64,000 nucleotides of DNA from Flavobacterium lipolyticum (GTDB lineage Bacteria > Bacteroidota > Bacteroidia > Flavobacteriales > Flavobacteriaceae): contig NZ_JAJJMN010000001.1 of assembly GCF_020905335.1 (NCBI RefSeq), positions 310,001 to 374,000 of the forward strand. The letters run 5' to 3'. Position 1 is the first letter of the stretch, and each line of letters opens with the position of its first letter. Shown here one piece after another: positions 53,994 to 61,581 of this stretch. Position numbers and translations under genes: made by a program. Below the pieces are notes generated by a model. That model was not told the origin of the DNA, searched no databases, and was given only the letters and a program-made list of their open reading frames with translations.

Positions 53994-55451
53994 ATGGCAA
54001 CAAACATCAACAACATTCTAAGCTGGTTCAAAACCGGCGAGAAACCAACACAAAAACAGTTTTGGGATTCGTGGCAAAGCTTTTGGCATAAGGAAGAACA
54101 GATTCCGCAAAGCGCAATTTCAGATCTCGATTCGGTTTTGAATGCCAAAACCGAGAAAGCACAATTTGATGCGCACAAAACAGATCGTGATGCACATCCT
54201 GAAATTTTTACTGTCAAAGAAGACAAAACAAATAAAAACCAACGAGATGGATATGCCGGATTAGACGCTTTGGGAAAACTTTACTCAAATCAATTACCGG
54301 ATCCACTACTAACATTGACAAAATTAGAAGCAGAGGAGTATATCAACAATTCAAAATTAGTAAAAGGCCAGTTATATGAAATTACCGGAGTTGATAATGG
54401 CTGGTGCGATGTTCAACTCAGAGCTCTCGAAAACAATGTTCTGGAAACTAACGGAATTGGTAAATTCAACAATCCGGATTACTATTCTTATAGTCTATGG
54501 ACTAAAAATATGATAGGGACATTTAATAATGTTGTTGGAAATTTTGTTAAAGGCGAAAATGTCACAAGTAATAACGGCGCGCTCGGAAAGTACTTAAGCT
54601 ATGGATTTATTGAATTCATATCCGGAAACTGGGCGGACGCTTCTTCAATCACGGGCTCTGAGTCTTTAGCCACTTCTGATGTATCCGGTTTTGTAAATTC
54701 TCCAAGTTATTCGATTAATGATATTGTCATTTGGGGTAATAATCACTGGAGAAATCTAAATGGAAATCCTGGAGTATATGTGGACGAGTCAAGCTTAGAT
54801 ACCTCTGAATGGGTTATTGATACTGCTGCAATGATTACCGTTTATGATCCCATACGATATAATTGGGAAGGTGATCAGATTTATTATAGAGAAAATGATT
54901 ATAACAATAAAACTGGTAATAATAAAATTGGAGGCTACGTAAAGGGCTTCAAATGGGGAGGTACTATCACAAATACTCAAATACCGGCCTTGGAGTGTTA
55001 TATAGCAAATTTAAACATACAGATGAGTGATTGTTACTTTAAAGGTTTTTCTATAGGAGACAGTGTCAACAACTTATTCAACACATTGCATATAAACAAT
55101 ATAAATACCTATAATTTTCAAATGTATGGCATTACTAATAATACATATCTAAATATATACGAGATGAATTGTGCACGTATAAGCTTCAGGGAAACCGTTT
55201 TTAAAACCCCTTTTAATATAGGCTCTATAGCTGCTCCATATGCATTCTCTATCTATGGGGTTGATAACTTAAAAAGTATGCAAAATATATACATACAACA
55301 TGATCTTCATCTTTCGCAACTAGACACCTCCAATTGGACAGAATTATTCAAAGAACATCCCAAAACTATTTTAAACAAACCAAATGGAGATTCCGTAATC
55401 ACATATATAGACAACAACAATGAGCAAAAAATTGTTGCCTTATCAAGTTAG
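53994..55451 (+). CDS. Tail-fibre-like protein 3
   Basis: This is a 485-residue protein. The N-terminus (NINNILSWFKTGEKPTQKQF, DSWQSFWHKEEQIPQSAI) belongs to the same attachment module as fibre 1 but is closer to fibre 4. A linker, LDSVLNAKTEKAQFDAHKTDRDAHPEIF, resembles the coiled linker of fibre 1. The body has segments such as LVKGQLYEITGVDNGWCDVQLRALENN and SLDTSEWVIDTAAMITVYDPIRYNWEGDQIYYRENDYNNKTGNN, then an Asn-rich region with repeating short strands (about 320-430) compatible with a right-handed beta-helix. I infer a second or alternative receptor-binding fibre; the body is diverged from all other paralogues. Confidence 0.68.
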   Translation: MATNINNILSWFKTGEKPTQKQFWDSWQSFWHKEEQIPQSAISDLDSVLNAKTEKAQFDAHKTDRDAHPEIFTVKEDKTNKNQRDGYAGLDALGKLYSNQLPDPLLTLTKLEAEEYINNSKLVKGQLYEITGVDNGWCDVQLRALENNVLETNGIGKFNNPDYYSYSLWTKNMIGTFNNVVGNFVKGENVTSNNGALGKYLSYGFIEFISGNWADASSITGSESLATSDVSGFVNSPSYSINDIVIWGNNHWRNLNGNPGVYVDESSLDTSEWVIDTAAMITVYDPIRYNWEGDQIYYRENDYNNKTGNNKIGGYVKGFKWGGTITNTQIPALECYIANLNIQMSDCYFKGFSIGDSVNNLFNTLHINNINTYNFQMYGITNNTYLNIYEMNCARISFRETVFKTPFNIGSIAAPYAFSIYGVDNLKSMQNIYIQHDLHLSQLDTSNWTELFKEHPKTILNKPNGDSVITYIDNNNEQKIVALSS

Positions 55452-55549
55452 AACCTGTTCTCTAGTGGGGTTATACAATTGCAGACAGAGATAATAATCA
55501 TATAAGCACAACAAACTAACGCGGATTTTAACAAATTAAAACAAAAAAT

Positions 55550-57619
55550 ATGGCAACAAATATCAATACCATTCTAAGCTGGTTCAAAACCGGCAAAAAA
55601 CCAACACAAAAACAATTTTCGGATTCCTGGCAAAGTTTTTGGCACAAAGAGGAACAAATTCCTCAAAGTTCTATTGAACATCTGTCACAAACTTTAAATA
55701 ATAAAACCGAAAGAACTCAATTTGAAGATCATAAATCCAGCAAAACAGCACATGAAACTTTATTTGCATCAAAAGAAAACATTGCTAATAAAAGTCTGAC
55801 CCTTTCTTCCTTATCAAGCAATAGTGATTATCCGTCTTCAAAAGCAGTTTACGATTTTGTAAATAATCTTATAAAAAGTGAAAATAATGTAAATACAGAA
55901 AAAGTATTAAATCTGGTACAATCCAATTCATTGATCCCGGGCAATTATTACTTGATCAATGATTTTCAAACCATCTATACCATTACTGGATCAAACTCTT
56001 CTCCAACACTACTTAAAAGGCGAATAAATTCTTATCCGGCAAAGTATGCTGTTCTGGATGTAGGTTATGATTTAAATTTAACTGTGGGTAAAACCGTTGT
56101 TATAACCAAACTTCCTGATGGTTACACAGGTCCATTACAGATTGGTTCAACAACAACCGTGAGTCTTGTCGCCTCTCAGGGTTATTATTTCCGTTTTGCC
56201 AACGGAATGCAAGCTCACATAGGATTAGAATTTGAATATTCAATACCCCGATATTCCAACGGAATTGTTGACAATTTAGTTGTAAATGATGCTAACGGAA
56301 AACCCGTAATACGCCCAGGAGGGGTACTAAATACTGAAGTTCACAATGGCACCGCATACATGAATATGTCGGCAGAAGAAAATCTTAATGTTCCTTTAGA
56401 ATCAATTATTTTAAAGGCGAAATCGACAAAAGAGTTTGAATTAGAAGGGAAATCCGTAACCTATCCTGACGATAGTATTGAATATAAATTACCTGTCGTG
56501 GGAAGTGTCGCTACTAAAGGAACAATCTTAAGAAGATACAACAGAGCTCTTGGTATTGACTTAAAAATCGACTGGAGAGTACAACGCTACCGCAGATGGA
56601 AAATTTCAACAGATTCTATTTTAAAAACACTTAATCAGGATCAACCGGTAACTTCTTTAACAGGATTTGATGGTGTTTACCAATTTACAGCAACTAAATC
56701 AACTACAGCAACACCGGAAAGATTTTATGTTGCTCATGATTTAGATCATAAATCTTTAACAATCGATGCCAATACAAAGATTGTTGATTTTACAATGGAA
56801 GTCAGTTCATATAATGATGCCAAAGACTTTACAATTTTTAAACTAGACCAAAATCATCAGCCTGTTAGTGTCAAAATGATGAAAGTTTCCGGATTATTTG
56901 AGAATACAGTAATTCAAAACAATTTAGGAGAACTTAATTTTGATACAAATGTAGATGCTGTAACATTATCAAACACAACATTTGCATGTTCAGCAGTAAT
57001 TACCGGAATTTCTAACCAAATATCCAACAGCTTATTTTTGGATACCTTTTATAGTATTGAAACATCACTCATAATCAATAACATAAAATCATTATCAAAT
57101 TTTATGGTTGAAGGATCGATTTCTTCCCGAATTAATAATTCCGTGATTGGCGTCAATCTTAACAATTACAGTAGTGGAAACAAACCTTCTGTTAGGTGGA
57201 TTAGAATAGAGAATATACAAAGTTCATCCTTAAACAAGGTCCTTCTGGGTGGAGCATTACCCTATTATAATTTTAATAACTCAACAATCGAATATAGTAC
57301 TTTGTATTTCTATAATAACTTACGCAACGAAGCTTCTCCTACATATACTGCTTATAGTAAATTAATATTCAACAACTGCTTAATATTCTCGATGTCCATT
57401 TTTAACAGATCTAAACTAGGTAATACTATATTTGACGGCATCACAAGCAATGTCAATTATATTCCCTCCTCTGCATCCGGAAGAGATGTTTACATCAATT
57501 CAGTAGATTTAGATGAAATAAAAATTCAGATGAATAAATTTAATCATAAATTATTTTATGAAGAACGTGATGCTTTAGATGCTTTAAGTATTAAAACTTA
57601 TGCTACTCCTTTATTATAG
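55550..57619 (+). CDS. Tail-fibre-like protein 4
   Basis: This is a 689-residue protein. Its N-terminus (NINTILSWFKTGKKPTQKQF, DSWQSFWHKEEQIPQSSI) matches fibre 3 very closely. Then come KTERTQFEDHKSSKTAHETLF and a segment LTLSSLSSNSDYPSSKAVYDFVNNLI. The text LIPGNYYLINDFQTIYTITGSN is a phrase I associate with Bacteroidota fibre or eCIS tail proteins. From about 440 the Asn/Ser-rich short strands again suggest a beta-helix. It closes the fibre operon; a strong hairpin at 57689 follows. The four fibres share the N-terminus but not the body, so they could occupy the same site on the device with different targets. Confidence 0.68.
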   Translation: MATNINTILSWFKTGKKPTQKQFSDSWQSFWHKEEQIPQSSIEHLSQTLNNKTERTQFEDHKSSKTAHETLFASKENIANKSLTLSSLSSNSDYPSSKAVYDFVNNLIKSENNVNTEKVLNLVQSNSLIPGNYYLINDFQTIYTITGSNSSPTLLKRRINSYPAKYAVLDVGYDLNLTVGKTVVITKLPDGYTGPLQIGSTTTVSLVASQGYYFRFANGMQAHIGLEFEYSIPRYSNGIVDNLVVNDANGKPVIRPGGVLNTEVHNGTAYMNMSAEENLNVPLESIILKAKSTKEFELEGKSVTYPDDSIEYKLPVVGSVATKGTILRRYNRALGIDLKIDWRVQRYRRWKISTDSILKTLNQDQPVTSLTGFDGVYQFTATKSTTATPERFYVAHDLDHKSLTIDANTKIVDFTMEVSSYNDAKDFTIFKLDQNHQPVSVKMMKVSGLFENTVIQNNLGELNFDTNVDAVTLSNTTFACSAVITGISNQISNSLFLDTFYSIETSLIINNIKSLSNFMVEGSISSRINNSVIGVNLNNYSSGNKPSVRWIRIENIQSSSLNKVLLGGALPYYNFNNSTIEYSTLYFYNNLRNEASPTYTAYSKLIFNNCLIFSMSIFNRSKLGNTIFDGITSNVNYIPSSASGRDVYINSVDLDEIKIQMNKFNHKLFYEERDALDALSIKTYATPLL

Positions 57620-57688
57620 AAAAAAGAGAAAACATTTTTAAATATACTCATCACTGTTGAACTCAAATTTTATTTAACCAATATGTTA

Positions 57689-57724
57689 AAGCCTAAAAGA
57701 GATTATTTTTACTCTTTTAGGCTT
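57689..57724 (+). terminator. Terminator of the fibre operon
   Basis: A perfect 13-bp stem (arms 57689-57701 and 57712-57724) with a 10-nt loop and a modest T-rich tail lies 70 bp after fibre 4. It separates the fibre transcript from the baseplate transcript. Confidence 0.75.
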
Positions 57725-57798
57725 ATCTCTTTTCTTTCTCCCTTATTCACAACCTCAACACAAACTACTACATACCAAGACTTTAATTAAATTATTTT

Positions 57799-57815
57799 CT
57801 ACTGAAACTACTGAA
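57799..57815 (+). promoter_or_regulatory. Third copy of the 17-bp site, upstream of the baseplate operon
   Basis: CTACTGAAACTACTGAA is identical to the plus-strand site at 50745-50761 and again stands 57 bp upstream of a TAYTTTTACA core. Confidence 0.7.
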
Positions 57816-57855
57816 AGCAGCAACCAAATTTTTCCCTTTTTCGCTCTTTATCTCT

Positions 57856-57865
57856 TATTTTTACA
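57856..57865 (+). promoter_or_regulatory. Core promoter of the baseplate/effector operon (TATTTTTACA)
   Basis: The core differs by one base from those at 50669 and 50803 and stands at the same distance from the 17-bp site. The leader to ATG 58004 is about 140 nt. Confidence 0.6.
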
Positions 57866-58003
57866 GCTGCTAATAAAATCGGTTAGCACTCTCAAAATCA
57901 ATATAAAAACACCGCTTACTTACGGGAATATCCCGAAAGTAACTACCTCATCTATTGAGAATATCTTAAACAGCAATACCAACCTTTAAACATCAAATCA
58001 ATC

Positions 58004-58198
58004 ATGAATTCTACATCCAGAGATTTAGGAGAAATACCTTCGGCACCAGACATGAGCAATTTTAAAAACCCTTTGGGGCAGCAACCCGAAGGCAACATTA
58101 TTATTGGAAATTTTAACATTACACCTTTGAATCAGTCACAAAGCACTGAAAGTCTTACCGAAATCCTGAAAAGAGAAAGTACAGACAGTTCTATTTAA
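58004..58198 (+). CDS. Small protein of unknown function, first gene of the baseplate operon
   Basis: This is a 64-residue, Pro/Asn/Ser-rich protein (NSTSRDLGEIPSAPDMSNF, EGNIIIGNFNITPLNQ) with no signal peptide, membrane helix or cysteine. The C-terminus is a short amphipathic helix (TESLTEILKRESTD). I do not recognise it. It lies 138 bp after the shared promoter and 27 bp before the putative chaperone gene. A small disordered protein at the head of such an operon could be a tube-lumen cargo, a chaperone or a baseplate connector, but nothing in sequence decides. Confidence 0.6.
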   Translation: MNSTSRDLGEIPSAPDMSNFKNPLGQQPEGNIIIGNFNITPLNQSQSTESLTEILKRESTDSSI

Positions 58199-58225
58199 AA
58201 CATCAAAATTCTTAAAATCAAAAAA

Positions 58226-58696
58226 ATGTTAGACGAAACAGCAATCGAAAAACTAAAAGAAAAATATGGTAATGTATTAAAACTTACCTCTGATGACCAA
58301 TCTATAACAGCATATTGCAAAAAACCAACTCTCACAACATTTCTGAATTATCAAAAACGATACAATGATGATCCGCATGAAGCTATTTTGTTTTTGTTTG
58401 AAGAATGTTTACTGGAAAAAGAAAATTATGATGATGAATTCATGCTTTCTGCAGGAAATTCTATTGTTACCATGATTCAAAAAGACAGTGAATTTAAAAT
58501 CAATGCAACACCTCAAAAAGATGAATTCAAAAAGTCAGCAGCTCTGATTCGTCAGGCTTTTCAGGTAGATCCTTATCAATTACCGATGGATGAATTTTAT
58601 AAGCTCATCGAAGAAGCGCTTTGGCTGCAGAAACACAATGAAACCAGACTCGAAAATACCTTTATTACGGCCTTTGCTAAAACATTCTCCAACTAA
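58226..58696 (+). CDS. Probable tail-assembly-chaperone-like protein
   Basis: This is a 156-residue cytoplasmic, helix-rich acidic protein (KYGNVLKLTSDDQSITAYCKKPTLTTFLNYQKRYNDDPHEAILFLFEECLLEKENYDDEFML). Its place just before baseplate, hub and spike genes, small size and C-terminal motif-poor helices (FQVDPYQLPMDEFYKLIEEALWLQKHNETRLEN) resemble phage tail-assembly chaperones, which are encoded in that position. Identity is by context only. It is 14 bp before the next ATG. Confidence 0.45.
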   Translation: MLDETAIEKLKEKYGNVLKLTSDDQSITAYCKKPTLTTFLNYQKRYNDDPHEAILFLFEECLLEKENYDDEFMLSAGNSIVTMIQKDSEFKINATPQKDEFKKSAALIRQAFQVDPYQLPMDEFYKLIEEALWLQKHNETRLENTFITAFAKTFSN

Positions 58697-58710
58697 AAAC
58701 TAAAAAAACA

Positions 58711-59268
58711 ATGAAATTCAATTTTAATGTAAACGAAATCTTAGACTCAAAAGATACTGAATATACAGGTATTAACTATAACGAATCGGAATCGAAAGAT
58801 TTTATTATCGATAAAACCGGAGGCGAATTTAACCTTAGAGTCTTTGCTCCCCTAATTTTTGAACCTCTGGTAAAGAAGGATCTCAATCTGCCGAGTCTGC
58901 GCATAGATGCTGTAACAGTTAATTTAAATCGCTCAAAAGTTATCAGAAAAGAAGGAATAGAAGGCAGAGATTCAACCATTAAAGAACATATCACCAATGG
59001 TGATTTTAGTATTTCGATTGAAGGACTAATTGCCGACGAAAGTGGAGATGAATATCCAAAAGAGAAACTTTTCTTATTGAAACAATTTCTAAATGCTCCC
59101 TATGCCCTGAGAGTAACTCATGCTATTCTGAACCGATTTGGTATTTACGAACTGGTTATAGACTCCTACTCTATTCCTTCAATTTCCGGAACAAAAAACA
59201 TTCAAAAATTCACGGCCAGCGCCACATCAGACGAAACTGTAGAACTAATAATCAGAGACAATGCTTAA
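58711..59268 (+). CDS. Putative baseplate adaptor protein (DUF6046-like)
   Basis: This is a 185-residue cytoplasmic beta-rich protein. NLRVFAPLIFEPLVKKDLNLPSLRIDAVTVNLNRSKVI and HITNGDFSISIEGLIADESGDEYPKEKLFLLKQFLNAP fit the pattern I associate with DUF6046, a phage-tail-linked family of Bacteroidota, in which a short beta-barrel precedes the hub. I am only moderately sure of the family name. The stop overlaps the hub ATG by 8 bp (59261-59268), so stoichiometric production with the hub is likely. Confidence 0.55.
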   Translation: MKFNFNVNEILDSKDTEYTGINYNESESKDFIIDKTGGEFNLRVFAPLIFEPLVKKDLNLPSLRIDAVTVNLNRSKVIRKEGIEGRDSTIKEHITNGDFSISIEGLIADESGDEYPKEKLFLLKQFLNAPYALRVTHAILNRFGIYELVIDSYSIPSISGTKNIQKFTASATSDETVELIIRDNA

Positions 59269-60559
59269 ACTAAATGCTAAAATTAAAGTTTATGAAACGG
59301 TAAGGCTTATCCCTACTCCAAAATTTTATGAATTTACCTATGTCAAAAACGTAGAAATCAATAGCTCCTACAAATCGTTAACCGATACCGCCACGATTGT
59401 TATGCCTCAAAAAGTATATACCGATACCAAAGGCTTTGATCAGAACTTATTTGCAAATGCAAGCGGTGAACAAAAAACAATTCATGATTTTTTTAAAGTT
59501 GAAAATTTCATAGAAATATTTTTAGGATACGACGGAGATTACAAACCGGCTTTTAGGGGTTATATCACAGGAGTACAATCCGATACCAATGCTACTATAA
59601 CCTGTGAAGACTTAATGTACGCCTTCAAAAAAATAAAAGCAGTAGATAATGCTGATGTACAAAACAAAAATGATTCTCTAAATGTTGTAGCTACCAATCC
59701 GACAACCAATGTCGAAAATTTTAATCCTAAGATTTTTTTTGAGAAGAGAATCAAACCGTTAAATCTTCCGTTAAAAATAAACGCTTTGGATGAAGATTTA
59801 GGAAATCTAATGATCAACAGAAGTCAAACTTTGGCTCAGGTTTTCGAAATGCTAAAGGATAAGGGAATCTACACCTATTTTAAAATGGAAGAAGCCCGAC
59901 CTGTACTTACAATCACCAATAACCCGCAAAAACATACAACCGGAGAATTAAACAGTTTTATCGATCGCAATTTTATCCAAAGTCCTTTGGCCGGGGCAAT
60001 TGTAAAAAAACTAATCAATCAGGGACTTGAACTTTTGAGTACGCAACTAAATAAAACGATTCAAGCCGCTTCCGGGAACTTTTTAGGGAAAGCACGTTTC
60101 AGATTTCGTTACAACATTATTGAAGATAAGTTAGTCGTAGTTAATGAATCGACAAAAAATACCCGTACACGAGTAGAAAAATACTTTAAAAATTCAAACA
60201 CCCCAATTTACATTGAACTGGGTGACCCAAATGGGCAATTAGTGAAAACCCACGTATTACACAGTGATAGTGATGATTTACCAAATGATCCTACAGCTTT
60301 TGAAAAAACAACCACAAAAGTGGCTTCAGAACTGTATCAATACGCCGCATTACGAGCAATGGAATCTAAACCCAGCGGATTTGAAGGTTCCTTTCTCACT
60401 TTTGGAGAGCCTTTTGTGCGACCAACCGATAAGGTAATTCTGGAAAATGCTAAAGACAAAGAAAAAAATGGAACCTTTCAGGTCGAAAAGGTCGTGCGAA
60501 GTTATGGCGAAAATGGTTACAGGCAAAGGATTTACATAGGTCGAAGAGTAGAAGTTTAA
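59261..60559 (+). CDS. Baseplate hub protein, gpD/gp27-like
   Basis: This is a 432-residue protein. The first half (ETVRLIPTPKFYEFTYVKNVEINSSYKSLTDTATIVMPQ and FIEIFLGYDGDYKPAFRGYITGVQSD) is the two-barrel opening of phage tail hub proteins such as gpD of P2 and XkdQ of PBSX. The middle shows a SQTLAQVFEMLKDKGIYTYF segment, like the LysM/gp27 domain. The C-terminal barrel ends GYRQRIYIGRRVEV. In T6SS the hub and spike are fused in VgrG; here they are separate genes, as in phages and extracellular contractile injection systems. It is followed 12 bp later by the spike gene. Confidence 0.75.
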   Translation: MLKLNAKIKVYETVRLIPTPKFYEFTYVKNVEINSSYKSLTDTATIVMPQKVYTDTKGFDQNLFANASGEQKTIHDFFKVENFIEIFLGYDGDYKPAFRGYITGVQSDTNATITCEDLMYAFKKIKAVDNADVQNKNDSLNVVATNPTTNVENFNPKIFFEKRIKPLNLPLKINALDEDLGNLMINRSQTLAQVFEMLKDKGIYTYFKMEEARPVLTITNNPQKHTTGELNSFIDRNFIQSPLAGAIVKKLINQGLELLSTQLNKTIQAASGNFLGKARFRFRYNIIEDKLVVVNESTKNTRTRVEKYFKNSNTPIYIELGDPNGQLVKTHVLHSDSDDLPNDPTAFEKTTTKVASELYQYAALRAMESKPSGFEGSFLTFGEPFVRPTDKVILENAKDKEKNGTFQVEKVVRSYGENGYRQRIYIGRRVEV

Positions 60560-60571
60560 TAAAAATATATC

Positions 60572-61579
60572 ATGGGAAATATAACCGATTTAATAAAAGA
60601 TGTCTCTAGTAAAAATCAAATGATTGAAACTTTTGCTGCAAAAGTCATCGAAATAAATAATGAAATAGAATCATTTCACAATCCTGAAGACGCTTATACC
60701 GTAAACATTATGCGTGCCGATGGTGCCATCCTTAAAAACGTACGATTGAAAGCTTCAATCCTCGATGTAGAACAAGGAGTTATTACCATTCCTAAAAAAG
60801 ACAGTTGGGTTTTGGCGACCATTATTGACGGAGTAGAAACAAGAGCGTTTGTTTCGCAGTTTTCTGAAGTCGACAGACTAATGGGAAGAATACAAGCCAC
60901 AAATGACCCAAAGTTATTTTTTGATTATAGTGCCGATGGCAACAAACTGCACATTCGTTATATAAAAACGGATACTGCAACAGAAACTAATGAAACAAAA
61001 ATTCTTGATGTTGCTAAAATAGAGTTTGACAAAGACAAAAACTTTAAGATTAGCTATTTTGATGAAAAAGAAAACCCATTAGCAATTACACATTTTTCAC
61101 CTGATAGTCTTAGAACGACTTTTAATTCGGTTAAAAACAATGTTGTAACAGAAGGCTCGGTCTTAACAATGACAAAAAATACTACCAATCTAAAATTAAA
61201 CGATGATAACGGTAAAAAACGAACTAATTTATTAATAGAACCTAGTAATATCTCAGCTCGTTTATATAATGATCATGAAAAAGAAAAGCTGTCATTTGAA
61301 ATGAGCGGTAATGAAAGAGCAGAAATAAAACTTACAGACTCAAACGACACAATTCTTTTAGAAAAAAACAGAATCCAATTAAAGAAAGATGCTAATAATT
61401 TAATTGAACTTTTAGGTCAAAATGGTGTAAATATATTCACTTCCGGCAACATTAATTTAAAGGGAGATAATGTAAATATAGATGCCAGCTCTAATATCAA
61501 TATTAAAGCAAATAAGGCTATAAAAGTAGAAGCAGTAGGAGATACAACCATAAAAGGAGCAAACGTATTAATAAATTAA
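60572..61579 (+). CDS. Baseplate spike protein, gpV/gp5-like with C-terminal beta-helix
   Basis: This is a 335-residue protein. The first 110 residues fold as an OB-like barrel (SFHNPEDAYTVNIMRADGAILKNVRLKASILDVEQGVITIPKKDSWVLATIIDG) as in gp5/gpV. The C-terminal 90 residues are short regular strands (NINLKGDNVNIDASSNINIK and KAIKVEAVGDTTIKGANVLIN) with the repeating pattern of the triangular beta-helix that ends spike proteins. The tip is meant to receive a PAAR protein; the next gene encodes one, only 2 bp away. The middle portion (ITHFSPDSLRTTFNSVKNNVVTEGSVL) is unassigned. Confidence 0.78.
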   Translation: MGNITDLIKDVSSKNQMIETFAAKVIEINNEIESFHNPEDAYTVNIMRADGAILKNVRLKASILDVEQGVITIPKKDSWVLATIIDGVETRAFVSQFSEVDRLMGRIQATNDPKLFFDYSADGNKLHIRYIKTDTATETNETKILDVAKIEFDKDKNFKISYFDEKENPLAITHFSPDSLRTTFNSVKNNVVTEGSVLTMTKNTTNLKLNDDNGKKRTNLLIEPSNISARLYNDHEKEKLSFEMSGNERAEIKLTDSNDTILLEKNRIQLKKDANNLIELLGQNGVNIFTSGNINLKGDNVNIDASSNINIKANKAIKVEAVGDTTIKGANVLIN

Positions 61580-61581
61580 TT

